From JAEUJM01 sp041918615 (GTDB lineage: Bacteria > Actinomycetota > Acidimicrobiia > Acidimicrobiales > DATDAH01), in contig JAYRVH010000077.1 in assembly GCA_041918615.1 (NCBI GenBank), positions 310,001-374,000 of the forward strand: a stretch of DNA of 64,000 bases, read 5' to 3'. Positions 23,918 through 32,602 of the stretch are shown here, in pieces. The position numbers and the translations under genes were made by a program. Below the pieces are notes generated by a model, which worked only from the letters and a program-made list of their open reading frames with translations, ran no database searches and was not told where the DNA came from. Position 1 is the stretch's first letter. Each line of letters begins with the position of its first letter.

Positions 23918-25099
23918 TCAATCGCGGTGGGCGGCGGCGAAGTCGGCCGAGGCTGCGGCCATGACCTCGGGCTGCAGCCAGAGGTCGACGACGGTCATGG
24001 CGAGGGCCTTCGCCCCGTCGAGCACCGCCACGTCGCCGGCGGCCGAGGCCGCATGGGCGGTGAACTCGGGCGAGTGGATCGACACGTCGGGAGGCGACAC
24101 CGCGATCATCGGGTGGATGGACGGCACCAGGTGGCTCACGTTGCCCATGTCCGTGCTACCCACCACACCGGGCACGTCCGCAGGGTCGAGCAGCGTGCGG
24201 CCCGTGGCGGCCGCGTTCCGGCGGTAGAGGTCGACCAGGGTGGCGTTGTCGGACATGTCCGCGTAGGCGGGCTCCTCCCACGAGTGGGTCATCGTGCACC
24301 CTGCGGCATCGGCGCCGGCCTGCAGGCAGGCCAGGACCCGCTCCTTCAACGGCTCCAACGAGCGCAGGGTCGGCGACCGAACGTACCAGTGGGACGAGGC
24401 CTCCCTGGGCACGATGTTGGGCTTGTCGCCGCCCTTGACGAACACGCCGTGGACGCGCTCGGTGGGACGGATGTGCTGACGGAGCGCCGCAACGTTGACG
24501 TAGCCCAGCACGGCGGCGTCGAGGGCGTTGCGGCCCCGGTGCGGGTACGCGGCGGCGTGGGCCGCCACACCCTGGTACTCGACGAAGAGCTGCTGGATGG
24601 CGATCGCGTTCATGGCGATCAGGTCGCCCCCGGCGGGGTGGACCATCATCGCCGCGTCGACGCCGTCGAACGCGCCCCGGTCGGCCATGAGCACCTTCCC
24701 GCCGCCTCCCTCCTCCGCCGGCGTGCCGAGGATGACCACCCGACCACCGAGCTCCTCGGCCAGCGCGGCCGCGGCCAGACCCGCGCCGAGACCGGCGGTG
24801 CCGATGATGTTGTGGCCGCAGGCGTGGCCGACCCCCGGCAGGGCGTCGTACTCACAGAGCACCGCGATCGTGGGCCCCGCGGTGCCGGCCCGGGCGCTGA
24901 AGGCGGTCTCGAGACCGTAGGCATGGCGCTCGACCGGCACACCCTCGCCTTCGATGATCCCCGAGAGCAGGTCGTGGGCGAAGTGCTCCTCGAAGGCCAG
25001 CTCGGGATTCTGGTGGATCTGGTGCGACGCCTCGATCAGGAGGTCGGCCCGCCGATCGACCTCGTCGGCCATCCGCTGCTTCGCCGCTGCCAGTTCCAT
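23918..25099 (-). CDS. M20-family amidohydrolase, PM20D2/AbgB-like
   Basis: A 393-residue metallo-amidohydrolase. Metal-binding motifs are YDALPGVGHACGHN (His and Cys/His), GTPAEEGGGGK (Glu-Glu), and a C-terminal HSPEFTAHAA; a dimerisation domain lies between (QGVAAHAAAYPHRGRNALDA). The YDALP-GHACGHN form is that of AbgB and PM20D2 proteins, which split acyl-amino acids or dipeptides. ATG 25099 is supported by TAGGGT seven bases upstream; the frame runs on to 25441 antiphase to another gene and is ignored. Confidence 0.87.
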   Translation of the reverse strand: MELAAAKQRMADEVDRRADLLIEASHQIHQNPELAFEEHFAHDLLSGIIEGEGVPVERHAYGLETAFSARAGTAGPTIAVLCEYDALPGVGHACGHNIIGTAGLGAGLAAAALAEELGGRVVILGTPAEEGGGGKVLMADRGAFDGVDAAMMVHPAGGDLIAMNAIAIQQLFVEYQGVAAHAAAYPHRGRNALDAAVLGYVNVAALRQHIRPTERVHGVFVKGGDKPNIVPREASSHWYVRSPTLRSLEPLKERVLACLQAGADAAGCTMTHSWEEPAYADMSDNATLVDLYRRNAAATGRTLLDPADVPGVVGSTDMGNVSHLVPSIHPMIAVSPPDVSIHSPEFTAHAASAAGDVAVLDGAKALAMTVVDLWLQPEVMAAASADFAAAHRD

Positions 25100-25106
25100 G
25101 GCGTGA

Positions 25107-25112
25107 ACCCTA
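25107..25112 (-). promoter_or_regulatory. Predicted -10 (TAGGGT) of the M20 gene
   Basis: Seven bases before the ATG at 25099, in the short gap to the upstream gene. Confidence 0.4.
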
Positions 25113-25122
25113 GACCCGCCGC

Positions 25123-25737
25123 TCAGATGACCACGGTGACCGCATCGGGCTCGACGCGGATGGACAAGGCCCGGGCGCGCCCGGGCAGCCGTCGCCCGTC
25201 CAGCCAGACACCGAGGGCGGGAGCCAGGTCGAGCTGCGTGGCCTGGGTGCGTCGTTCGACGATTCCCGGGTGCGGCACGTGGGTCCCCTGCCTGAGGCGC
25301 CGGCGGGCCTTGCCGCGGTCGCGGACGGAAAGGTCGGCGGTGAGGACGTCGAGGAGGCCGTCGTTCGGGTGCGAGCGGGGCGCGACGTCCCACGCGCCGA
25401 TCCACTGGGCGTTCATCGCCGCCACCACCGGCCCCCGCCACCAGGAGTTGCGGGCCACCAGGTGGGCCACGAACCAGTGCTGGCGACCGTCGACCAGCAC
25501 CGAGCCGAGGTCGACGACCACCCGCACGCCCTCGGCCGAGCGCAGACGGCGCTCGTCACCGCTCCCTCCGAGGGTCCGACACAGGTCGCCGCCCAGCAGA
25601 CCGAGCGGTGGCGGTTCCTCGCCCGCCCGCCGGGCCCGCTCGATCACGGCCCGGGCCTCGTCGTCGGATCGAACCACGACCCCGTTGCCTGGCAGCGGCC
25701 CCGATTCACCCCACTCCCCTCCCCGGCGGATGGTCAT
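25123..25737 (-). CDS. Protein resembling the C-terminal part of diacylglycerol kinase-like enzymes
   Basis: A 204-residue protein. The segment AWDVAPRSHPNDGLLDVLTADLSVRDR with RLRQGTHVPHPGIVERR (in part) resembles the C-terminal beta-sandwich of YegS/DgkB-type lipid kinases, where (A)HPxDGLLD and Gxhxxhp are conserved. The N-terminal nucleotide-binding domain with GGDG is absent. So it is either a free-standing relative or a non-catalytic lipid-binding protein. ATG 25737 overlaps the helicase stop. Function unknown. Confidence 0.6.
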   Translation of the reverse strand: MTIRRGGEWGESGPLPGNGVVVRSDDEARAVIERARRAGEEPPPLGLLGGDLCRTLGGSGDERRLRSAEGVRVVVDLGSVLVDGRQHWFVAHLVARNSWWRGPVVAAMNAQWIGAWDVAPRSHPNDGLLDVLTADLSVRDRGKARRRLRQGTHVPHPGIVERRTQATQLDLAPALGVWLDGRRLPGRARALSIRVEPDAVTVVI

Positions 25738-28361
25738 GCCGGACTCACCTCACCGACCACGGAGGAGGCCGACACCACCCCGCGGAACAGGGTGTCGGCG
25801 GCCGCGCGAGCGGTGCGGGCTGTCGCCGGGGAGGGAGCCACGTCACCGATCTGACGCAAGAGGTCGATCAACTGCTTCGCGTTGCGGACGAAGTCACCTC
25901 CCGAGAGGTCCTCGTCGTCGAGGACCGCTTCGAGGCGCTCGCCGGCGGCCCACGCGTGGGCCAGGGCGCAGAACCCGGCATCGGGCAGCCGGGTGAGCGG
26001 GAGGCCCGCCTCGTGCTCGTGCTCGTTCAATGCCACCGCAAGACGCTCGACGTCGGAGAAGCGGTGACGGACCTTCGATGACGGGAACCAGGGATCAGGT
26101 GGCGGTGCCGCGCTCCGGTGCTCGTAGGTGAAGCAGGAGGCCAGACCGGCCAGGGCCGCAGGGTCGAGGTCGTCGAGCGCGCCGGTGGCCAGGCTCTCGG
26201 CGATGAGGAGGTCGCCCTCGTGGTACAGGCGGGCGAGACAGTCGCCCCGCGCCGTGAGGGCCCACCCCTCGAGATACCGCCACGCCTCGAGCAGGCTGAG
26301 CACACGGTCGAACTGCCGGGCCAGCGACCCCGTCCGACCCCGCACGTGGCGCTCGATGTCGGCCACTTCGCGAGCCGTGCGCTCGGCCCGCCGGGACGCC
26401 GCCAGATGCGCCGCGACATCGGGGCAGCCGGCCACCGGGTGGTCGGCGCCCGGGCCTTCCGGTGAGCCAGGTGCCACCCCCGGGTTGCCGGACGGCCCGG
26501 GGCCGGCCGGGCCCCTCTGCACCGTGAAGGCCCGGAGCCTGTCGACGGCGGCCCTCCGGAACTTATCGTTGTTCGGCGTGTACGGCACGGGGAGATCCAC
26601 CCGACCGAGAACACTCGGGGCGGCATCGAAGTCGGTGGCGCCCAGGCTCAGCACCTTGCGGTTCCTGGTGATCGCCCGCACCCGCACGGCCCCCCGCTGG
26701 CGCTGGGCGACCGACAGCACCAGCACCGGTCCGTCGGTGGTGACGCCGATGACCTCGCCGGGGTGCAGCGCAGCGAGGGCGGCCTCCACCACGCCTCTCG
26801 GCGTGGCTCGGCGCCGCTCCTGGCGGCCCGGGAGCAGGCGACGGTACTGCTCGATGTCACCCCGCTCGCACGCCGCGGTGGCCCGTAGCTCCGCCAACCG
26901 CGCCTGGCGCATCTCGAGGCGGCGCTCGAGGCGCACCACGTCACGGTCGGCCCGGTACTGGGCGAACGAGAGGTTCAGGAGATGGTGCGCCCGGTCCGGC
27001 GGATACCGGTGCACCAGGTTGGCGGCCATGTTGTACGTGGGACGAAATGCCGACGACAGCTCGAAGGAGCGACTGGACGCCAGGCCCGCGACCTTGCCGA
27101 AGGCCACGAAGGGTGACCACAGGACGACGGCGTGGCCGATGGGGTCGATCCCCCGTCGTCCGGCCCGGCCCGTGATCTGGGTGTACTGGCCCGCGGTGAG
27201 CAGCTCGTGATGATCACCGGTGAACTTGGACAGCTTCTCGATGACGACGGTTCGCGCCGGCATGTTGACGCCCAGGGCCAGGGTCTCGGTGGCGAACACG
27301 ACCTTCACCAGACCCTCGGTGAAGCAGGCCTCGACGGCCTCCTTGAAGGGTGGGACCATCCCGGCGTGGTGCGCGGCGATCCCGGCGTCCAGCCCCGCCC
27401 GCCAGCGGGCGTAACCGAGGACGTCCAGGTCGTCGAGGGACAACGGCGCGACGCGTTGCTCGACGATCTCCGCGATCCTCGCCCGTTCGGCGCTCGTGGT
27501 GAGTCGGAGGCCGGCATCGAGGAGGTTGGCCGCGGCGTCGTCACACGCGGCCCGGCTGAAGATGAAGTAGATCGCCGGCAGCAGGTCGCGCTCGAGCAGC
27601 TCGTCGACCACCTCCAGTCGTCGCGGGGTGAAGAACCGGCGGCGGGGCCTGCCCCTTGCCGTGCCGGGTCGGGCCCGTTCGGCGTCGAAGCGGTCACCCT
27701 CGGCGTTGGGGCGACCCTCCACCAGCGTCGGGACCAGCGTGAGCCCGACCGCATCGCGGTCGCCGACCAGGTAGAGGTTCGCGAGCTCCACCGGGCGTTC
27801 GTGCTCGATGACGGTGGCCGTGGGCCCCCTGATGGTGGCGATCCAGTCGGACAGCTCATGGGCGTTCGACACCGTGGCGGACAGGCACACGAGCCTGACC
27901 GCCGACGGCAGGTGGACGATGACCTCCTCCCACACCGGTCCCCGGTACGCGTCCTGCAGGTAGTGCACCTCGTCGAGCACCACGAATCGGAGCCGGTCGA
28001 GGGCGGCAGACGACCCGTAGATCATGTTCCGCAGCACCTCGGTCGTCATCACCACGACCGGGGCTTCGCCGTTGACGGCGTTGTCCCCGGTCAACAGGCC
28101 GACGGCATCGGCTCCGTGCCGTCGGACCAGGTCCGCGTACTTCTGGTTGGACAACGCCTTGATCGGTGTGGTGTAGAAGACACGGGACCCGTCACCTCGA
28201 GCGAGGGTGGTGGCGACCGCGTACTCCGCGATCACCGTCTTGCCCGAGCCTGTGGGCGCGGCAACGAGCACCGACTGACCGGCATCGAGGGCCTCGATCG
28301 CCTCCCGCTGGAACCGGTCGAGCTCGAAGGCGTAGCCGTGGAGAGGTCCGGTCTCGGCCAC
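25734..28361 (-). CDS. helY: Ski2/Mtr4-like DExH-box helicase HelY
   Basis: An 875-residue superfamily 2 helicase. Motif I APTGSGKTVIAEYAV, Ia TPIKALSNQKY, II DEVHYL (DEVH), III SATVSN, then in RecA2 FSRAACDD, ATETLALGVNMPA (V) and QITGRAGRRGID (VI). After about 450 there is a helical arch-like and C-terminal region, as in Ski2/Mtr4 RNA helicases. M. tuberculosis helY lies next to tatC-tatA-pafC-pafB in the same order. The likely role is RNA turnover. It is one base away from tatC and overlaps the downstream gene. Confidence 0.92.
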   Translation of the reverse strand: MAETGPLHGYAFELDRFQREAIEALDAGQSVLVAAPTGSGKTVIAEYAVATTLARGDGSRVFYTTPIKALSNQKYADLVRRHGADAVGLLTGDNAVNGEAPVVVMTTEVLRNMIYGSSAALDRLRFVVLDEVHYLQDAYRGPVWEEVIVHLPSAVRLVCLSATVSNAHELSDWIATIRGPTATVIEHERPVELANLYLVGDRDAVGLTLVPTLVEGRPNAEGDRFDAERARPGTARGRPRRRFFTPRRLEVVDELLERDLLPAIYFIFSRAACDDAAANLLDAGLRLTTSAERARIAEIVEQRVAPLSLDDLDVLGYARWRAGLDAGIAAHHAGMVPPFKEAVEACFTEGLVKVVFATETLALGVNMPARTVVIEKLSKFTGDHHELLTAGQYTQITGRAGRRGIDPIGHAVVLWSPFVAFGKVAGLASSRSFELSSAFRPTYNMAANLVHRYPPDRAHHLLNLSFAQYRADRDVVRLERRLEMRQARLAELRATAACERGDIEQYRRLLPGRQERRRATPRGVVEAALAALHPGEVIGVTTDGPVLVLSVAQRQRGAVRVRAITRNRKVLSLGATDFDAAPSVLGRVDLPVPYTPNNDKFRRAAVDRLRAFTVQRGPAGPGPSGNPGVAPGSPEGPGADHPVAGCPDVAAHLAASRRAERTAREVADIERHVRGRTGSLARQFDRVLSLLEAWRYLEGWALTARGDCLARLYHEGDLLIAESLATGALDDLDPAALAGLASCFTYEHRSAAPPPDPWFPSSKVRHRFSDVERLAVALNEHEHEAGLPLTRLPDAGFCALAHAWAAGERLEAVLDDEDLSGGDFVRNAKQLIDLLRQIGDVAPSPATARTARAAADTLFRGVVSASSVVGEVSPA

Positions 28362-28362
28362 C

Positions 28363-29163
28363 TCAGGCGTCGGCTTCGGCCGCAGCCGCCTTGGCGCGCT
28401 GCCGACGGATGAGCTTGCCGGCCAGGATGGAGAGCTCGTAGAAGATCACCATCGGTATCGACAGGACGATCTGGCTGTACGGGTCACCGCTCGGGGTGAG
28501 CACCGCCACGACGACGAAGATGATCACGATGGCCCAGCGACGCCACGACCCGAGCTGCTCAGGGGTGACGATCCCGGCCATCTGCAGGAAGACGAGGAGG
28601 ATCGGGAACTCGAAGCCCACTCCGAACGCCAGCATCATGTAGAGGATCAGGGTGAGGTACTTGACCGGCGAGTAGATCTCCTGAAGCTCGCTCCCACCGA
28701 TGTCGATCAGGAATCCGAGGGCCTTGGGGAGGGTCCAGAACGCCAGCGCTGCCCCGAGGGCGAAGAGGGTGACCGCGGACGCGACGAACGGGATGGCGTA
28801 GCGCCGCTCGTGCTTGTAGAGACCCGGCGTGACGAACCGCCACAGCTGCCAGAGGATCACGGGCATGGCCAGGGCGATCCCGCCGTACCCCGCAACCTGC
28901 AGCCGCGTCTTGAAGCCCTCGAGGGGGTCGGTGACGTAGAGGCTGCAGTCGCCTCCCTGGATCTCGCAGTACGGGTGGACGAGGAACTCGAGTATCGGGT
29001 TGTAGAACCACCACGCGATGACCGCCCCGATCACCACGGCGAGGACGCACTTGAACAGGCGCGATCGCAGCTCGGTGAGGTGCTCGACGAGCGTCATCCG
29101 CTCCTCGTGGCCGCCCTCCGCGACCACTTCGTCAGCGTCCGCCGCCTCGCTCGGACCAGCCAT
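28363..29163 (-). CDS. tatC: Sec-independent translocase TatC
   Basis: A 266-residue protein with six membrane helices. Signature regions: MTLVEHLTELRSRLFKC at the cytosolic N-terminus, the periplasmic loop ending YVTDPLEGFKTRLQV, the conserved ALGAALAFW... PKALGFL region and MMLAFGVGFEFPILLVFLQ. TatC recognises twin-arginine signals and forms the receptor of the Tat translocase. A short acidic N-terminal extension (ADADEVVAEGG) precedes. It is coupled with tatA 12 bases upstream. At least one Tat substrate candidate, the DUF839 protein, is encoded nearby. Confidence 0.96.
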   Translation of the reverse strand: MAGPSEAADADEVVAEGGHEERMTLVEHLTELRSRLFKCVLAVVIGAVIAWWFYNPILEFLVHPYCEIQGGDCSLYVTDPLEGFKTRLQVAGYGGIALAMPVILWQLWRFVTPGLYKHERRYAIPFVASAVTLFALGAALAFWTLPKALGFLIDIGGSELQEIYSPVKYLTLILYMMLAFGVGFEFPILLVFLQMAGIVTPEQLGSWRRWAIVIIFVVVAVLTPSGDPYSQIVLSIPMVIFYELSILAGKLIRRQRAKAAAAEADA

Positions 29164-29175
29164 GGTCTCGGAGCC

Positions 29176-29535
29176 TCAGGGCTCGGTGGGGTGATCGAGC
29201 GAGACCGGGTCCACGACATCGGGGGAGACCGGCTCATCGACGGCGGACCGCCGCTCCTCGGGCGGCTCGGTGCTCGCGGCTTCGATTGCGGTGGGGTGTT
29301 CGGTCGGGCCCCCGGGAGACTTCGGCTTCTCGGTGGGGGCCACCTTCGGCGACATGGCGAGCGGCGTGTCGTCCATGGCGGTCTTCAACTCGTTCTGGAA
29401 CCCGTTGGCGATCCTTCGGAACTCGCCGAGGAACTGACCGACCTGGCGGGCCGCGTGGGGCAGCTTGGTGGGCCCGATCACGAGCAGCGCCACCAACATG
29501 ATCACGAAGAACTCCGCGCCACCGACGTTGAACAC
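29176..29535 (-). CDS. tatA: Sec-independent translocase TatA
   Basis: A 119-residue protein. One membrane helix (EFFVIMLVALLVIGPTKLPHAARQVG) is followed by the usual amphipathic helix (FLGEFRRIANGFQNELKTAM) with the FG-type hinge replaced by IGPTKLP. A long disordered Pro/Glu/Thr-rich tail follows. TatA oligomers form the translocation path for folded proteins. GTG 29535 is supported by a TAGGGT hexamer six bases upstream, which would give tatA-tatC-helY a promoter of their own. Confidence 0.93.
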   Translation of the reverse strand: MFNVGGAEFFVIMLVALLVIGPTKLPHAARQVGQFLGEFRRIANGFQNELKTAMDDTPLAMSPKVAPTEKPKSPGGPTEHPTAIEAASTEPPEERRSAVDEPVSPDVVDPVSLDHPTEP

Positions 29536-29541
29536 CAGGAA

Positions 29542-29547
29542 ACCCTA
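29542..29547 (-). promoter_or_regulatory. Predicted -10 (TAGGGT) of tatA-tatC-helY
   Basis: Its TAG is also the stop codon of the upstream 67-residue ORF; the tatA GTG is six bases away. Confidence 0.4.
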
Positions 29548-29748
29548 TCGGCGCGTGCGCTCGACGGCGGTGGCGCGCGTGGCATCGATGCGGCCCTGCA
29601 CGAGCTGGAGCGCGCTGCGGGCGCCCGCCAGGTCGGTCACCTGCTGCTGCATCCCGCGACGGGCGTCGTCGAGGGCCCGGATCCCGAGCACGAGCTCGAT
29701 GCCGCCGATCGTCAGGGCCACCGGCACCACCAGCCAGAGCACGTTCAC
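29545..29748 (-). CDS. Small single-span membrane protein
   Basis: A 67-residue protein: one N-terminal membrane helix (VLWLVVPVALTIGGIELVLGI) and a charged coiled-coil tail (QQQVTDLAGARSALQLVQGRIDATRA). Position just ahead of tatA suggests co-transcription, but the coding call rests on composition and packing only. No family recognised. Confidence 0.5.
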   Translation of the reverse strand: MNVLWLVVPVALTIGGIELVLGIRALDDARRGMQQQVTDLAGARSALQLVQGRIDATRATAVERTRR

Positions 29749-29804
29749 CGCCGGCGACCGGTGCCTGTGCGCCCCACAGGGTGGAGCGTAACTCCTGTTC
29801 CCGA

Positions 29805-30137
29805 CTACCGATCGGAGTCGGATGCCAGCGTGCGGAACCAGGTGTCGTCGCGGTGCAGCAGGTCGTGGAAGTCGAGGAGGTCGTCATGGGTGATCGGATC
29901 GCCCGAACGCTCCTCGAGGAACTCGGAGGGCAGGGCCGACCTCGCCTGCTCGACACCGGATGCCAGCAGCAGGTCGATGGTTCGGGGCTCGGCCGACTTC
30001 ACGACGGTGACCACACAGCCAGGGCAGCGGAACGAGTAGGTGCCCGAGCCGTCCTCCGCGCTGACGCGCACCTGTACGTCTCTGGTCGTGAACTCGACAT
30101 CGCCGCAATCTGGGCAGCTCGCACGAATGGTTGCCAT
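29805..30137 (-). CDS. Zinc-ribbon protein of unknown function
   Basis: A 110-residue protein. Two CxxC pairs (SCPDCGDVEF and FRCPGCVVTVV) make a zinc ribbon, followed by an acidic helical tail (EFLEERSGDPITHDDLLDFHDLLHR). ATG 30137 has a very strong GGAGAGGAGG site upstream, so the longer frame to 30221 is rejected. Proteins of this layout are widespread in actinobacteria with no known role. Confidence 0.75.
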   Translation of the reverse strand: MATIRASCPDCGDVEFTTRDVQVRVSAEDGSGTYSFRCPGCVVTVVKSAEPRTIDLLLASGVEQARSALPSEFLEERSGDPITHDDLLDFHDLLHRDDTWFRTLASDSDR

Positions 30138-30226
30138 CGACGTCGCCCCTCCTCTCCTCGGCTCCTTTCGGTGATCGGCACGGGGAGAGCCTCCCTTGAG
30201 GCCGTTCTGCGGCAGAGACACCGTGC

Positions 30227-30232
30227 GAGAAT
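30227..30232 (+). promoter_or_regulatory. Possible -10 (GAGAAT) of the glycerophosphodiesterase gene
   Basis: Six bases before the ATG at 30239, with TTCTGC 16 bases further upstream; first base deviates from TAnnnT. Confidence 0.3.
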
Positions 30233-30238
30233 GGCGGC

Positions 30239-30955
30239 ATGCCCACGCGCCTCCCCTCGCTGCGGCCCGACCCCATCGGATTCGCCCACCGAGGCGGGCG
30301 GGCCCACGCGCCCGAGAACACCCTCGACGCCTTCTCGCTCGGGCTGCGCCTCGGCGCCACCGGCCTCGAGACCGACGCGTGGCTGACCGCGGACGGGGCC
30401 ATCGTCCTCGACCACGACGGTGTCATCGGTCGAGTGCGCCGGCGTGCGATGGCGACGATCGAGCATCGGCTGGTACCCGACCACGTGCCGACCCTCGCCG
30501 ACCTGTATGCGACCTGCGGCACCGGTTTCGAGCTGTCGATCGACGTCAAGGACCCCGACGCGGCTCCGGCGATCGTGGCGACCGCCCGCGCCGCCGGTGG
30601 GGGCGCGCTCGGACGGCTCTGGCTGTGTCATCACGACTGGCGGACCGTGGCGTCCTGGCGGCCCCTCGCCGAGGAGGTCCGCCTGGTCGACTCGACGCGT
30701 CTGCGCCGGATGAAGGAGGGGCCCGAGCGCCGGGCGGCCACGCTCGCCGACGCAGGAATCGACGCCGTCAACATGCACCACAGCGACTGGACGGGTGGGC
30801 TCACCACCCTGTTCCACCGCTTCGGCCGGTACTGCCTCGGATGGGACGCCCAATACGACCGACCGCTCTCGCAACTCGTCGACATGGGCATCGACGGGGT
30901 GTTCTCAGACCATGTCGACCGCATGGTCGACGCCCTCAGCACCGCACGCCGCTAG
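30239..30955 (+). CDS. Glycerophosphodiester phosphodiesterase family protein
   Basis: A 238-residue GDPD-type TIM barrel. It begins with the signature GFAHRGGRAHAPENTLDAF (catalytic His and metal Glu), then GLETDAWLTADGAIVLDHD (Glu-x-Asp and the second His). It hydrolyses glycerophosphodiesters to glycerol 3-phosphate and an alcohol. No signal peptide, so cytosolic. It converges with lepB, and the two stop codons overlap as CTAG. Confidence 0.88.
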   Translation: MPTRLPSLRPDPIGFAHRGGRAHAPENTLDAFSLGLRLGATGLETDAWLTADGAIVLDHDGVIGRVRRRAMATIEHRLVPDHVPTLADLYATCGTGFELSIDVKDPDAAPAIVATARAAGGGALGRLWLCHHDWRTVASWRPLAEEVRLVDSTRLRRMKEGPERRAATLADAGIDAVNMHHSDWTGGLTTLFHRFGRYCLGWDAQYDRPLSQLVDMGIDGVFSDHVDRMVDALSTARR

Positions 30956-31554
30956 AGCGTGCTGATGTCACCCAGGGGCCAGACGCGGAAGAAGGCGCGC
31001 CCGACGATGGCGCTCTCGTCGATGGGCCCGAAGAAGCGGCTGTCCCGAGAGTCGCCTCGGTTGTCGCCCATCATGAACAGGTGCCCCTCGGGGACCTCGG
31101 TCGGCGGGAAGTCGGTGGTGACGACGCCCTCGTCCAGATAGGGCTCGGCCAGCGGTTGCCCGTTGACGAGCACCTGACCGTTCTGCCCTTCGACCGTGTC
31201 GCCCGGCAGACCGACGACCCGTTTGATCAGATCCGTGATGCCGCTGTCGGCCTCCCCGGCCGGTCGCTCGAAGACGATGATGTCGCCGCGGTGCACGTCG
31301 TGCACCCGGTAGCTCACCTTGTTCACGAGCACGCGGTCGCCCACGTTGAGCGTTGACACCATCGACGAGGACGGGATGAAGAACGCCTGCAGCAGGAAGG
31401 TCTTGATCACCAGGGCGATGACGAGGGCACCGCCCACCACCAGCGCCCACTCGACGAGGCTGCGCACGACCGACGGCTCCGACTTGGCGGTCGCGGTCAC
31501 CTCCGCTTCGCCCGCGGGCTCGAGTGCGACGGGCGAGGGATCGGCGGATGGCAC
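30952..31554 (-). CDS. lepB: Signal peptidase I
   Basis: A 200-residue type I signal peptidase. One N-terminal membrane helix (VEWALVVGGALVIALVIKTFLLQAF). Catalytic Ser lies in IPSSSMVSTL, catalytic Lys in LIKRVVGLPGD, and conserved box E is MGDNRGDSRDSRFFGP. It cleaves exported preproteins at the membrane. GTG 31554 follows the pafC stop by 12 bases; a TAGCCT hexamer made partly of that stop codon lies nine bases upstream. Confidence 0.93.
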   Translation of the reverse strand: MPSADPSPVALEPAGEAEVTATAKSEPSVVRSLVEWALVVGGALVIALVIKTFLLQAFFIPSSSMVSTLNVGDRVLVNKVSYRVHDVHRGDIIVFERPAGEADSGITDLIKRVVGLPGDTVEGQNGQVLVNGQPLAEPYLDEGVVTTDFPPTEVPEGHLFMMGDNRGDSRDSRFFGPIDESAIVGRAFFRVWPLGDISTL

Positions 31555-31563
31555 AGCGTTGGC

Positions 31564-31569
31564 AGGCTA
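31564..31569 (-). promoter_or_regulatory. Possible -10 (TAGCCT) of lepB
   Basis: Begins with the pafC stop codon; nine bases before the lepB GTG. Confidence 0.3.
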
Positions 31570-32550
31570 TCGCAGGCCCGCATCAGATCCGTATCGTGCG
31601 AGGACCCGACCCGCCGCCTGCGACCGAACGTCGCCCGTGCCGAGACGGCCATCGACCTCCAGGACCGTGGCATCCGGCCCGAGGCTCAGCAAGAGGCGAT
31701 CGAGCCAGGGGCGTGCCGTGACCGCGAGGGTGATCCGGAATCGACCGCCGCCCAGGTCTTCGAGGTCCTCGTGGGGGTAATGGTCGGGCACCCACCGGGC
31801 ATCAGGGCCGAGCTCGAGCGCCACTCGTGGCGTGTCGGGACCGGGACGGAACAATGCCGGCCCCGGCTGTTCGGAACCGACCTCGGCCGGACGATCCCGG
31901 GAGGCCAGGTCGAGCGCCTCGGCCACCTGGATCCGGTCCACCCGGAAGATGCGCTCCGCGTCGGCCTGGTGGCACCAGGCCGACGCGTACCAGTGACCCT
32001 GGTCGGCGTAGACCTGATGCGGGGAGATCTCCCGCGCCGTCTGTTCATCGCGGCCGTGCGAGTAGTAGCCGATGGCCACGCGTCGGCGGTCACGGATCGC
32101 GGTTCGCAGAATGGCCAGGATCTCGGGAACGACCGAACCCCCCAGGCGGACCTCGATGGACTCGTCGTCGGTCAGGCCGAGTGACTGTGAGAGCTTCGCG
32201 AGGCCGCGGGCCAACGATCCGTTGGGGTCCGCACCCGGGCTCCTCACCATCCCACGGCCGGCGGCGACCAGGGCGAGCCCCTCTTCGGGCGTGAGGCGGA
32301 GCGGCCGGCCGAACGGCTGGGCGAGGTGCAGCCACACCGCCGCATCCTCGATGACCACGTCGATGAGCGCATCCGGGCTGAAGGGATGCACGCCGACGTA
32401 CCGGAGCATCTCGAGGGCGGCGAGCAGCTCCCCCTCGGCGATGCTGAAGCGGTCGCAGATCTCGGCCACCGGCGCGCCGGGATGATCGACGATCCACGGC
32501 ACGATGGACAGCAGACGCTCCAGGCGGTCGCTGGCGGCGACGCGGCTCAC
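31567..32550 (-). CDS. pafC: WYL-domain transcription factor PafC
   Basis: A 327-residue WYL-domain regulator. The N-terminal winged helix is weak (RLERLLSIVPWIVDHPGAPVAEICDRF), then a linker domain and the WYL region (RRRVAIGYYSHGRDE...HQVYADQGHWYASAWC, in part). In mycobacteria PafB and PafC pair to activate DNA-damage genes, and WYL domains are thought to sense a nucleic-acid ligand. GTG 32550 is chosen; the frame to 32694 overlaps pafB and is out of character. Gap to pafB is 52 bases. Confidence 0.88.
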   Translation of the reverse strand: MSRVAASDRLERLLSIVPWIVDHPGAPVAEICDRFSIAEGELLAALEMLRYVGVHPFSPDALIDVVIEDAAVWLHLAQPFGRPLRLTPEEGLALVAAGRGMVRSPGADPNGSLARGLAKLSQSLGLTDDESIEVRLGGSVVPEILAILRTAIRDRRRVAIGYYSHGRDEQTAREISPHQVYADQGHWYASAWCHQADAERIFRVDRIQVAEALDLASRDRPAEVGSEQPGPALFRPGPDTPRVALELGPDARWVPDHYPHEDLEDLGGGRFRITLAVTARPWLDRLLLSLGPDATVLEVDGRLGTGDVRSQAAGRVLARYGSDAGLR

Positions 32551-32602
32551 GCTCGGCGCCCCTGACCGCGACGCGACCGGGCCGCGGCCTCGCTTGGCGC
32601 GG

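Noticed and set aside
23927..25996. 689-codon open frame on the plus strand
   Set aside because: Antisense to the M20 hydrolase and neighbouring genes, with low-complexity His/Arg/Val composition typical of shadows.
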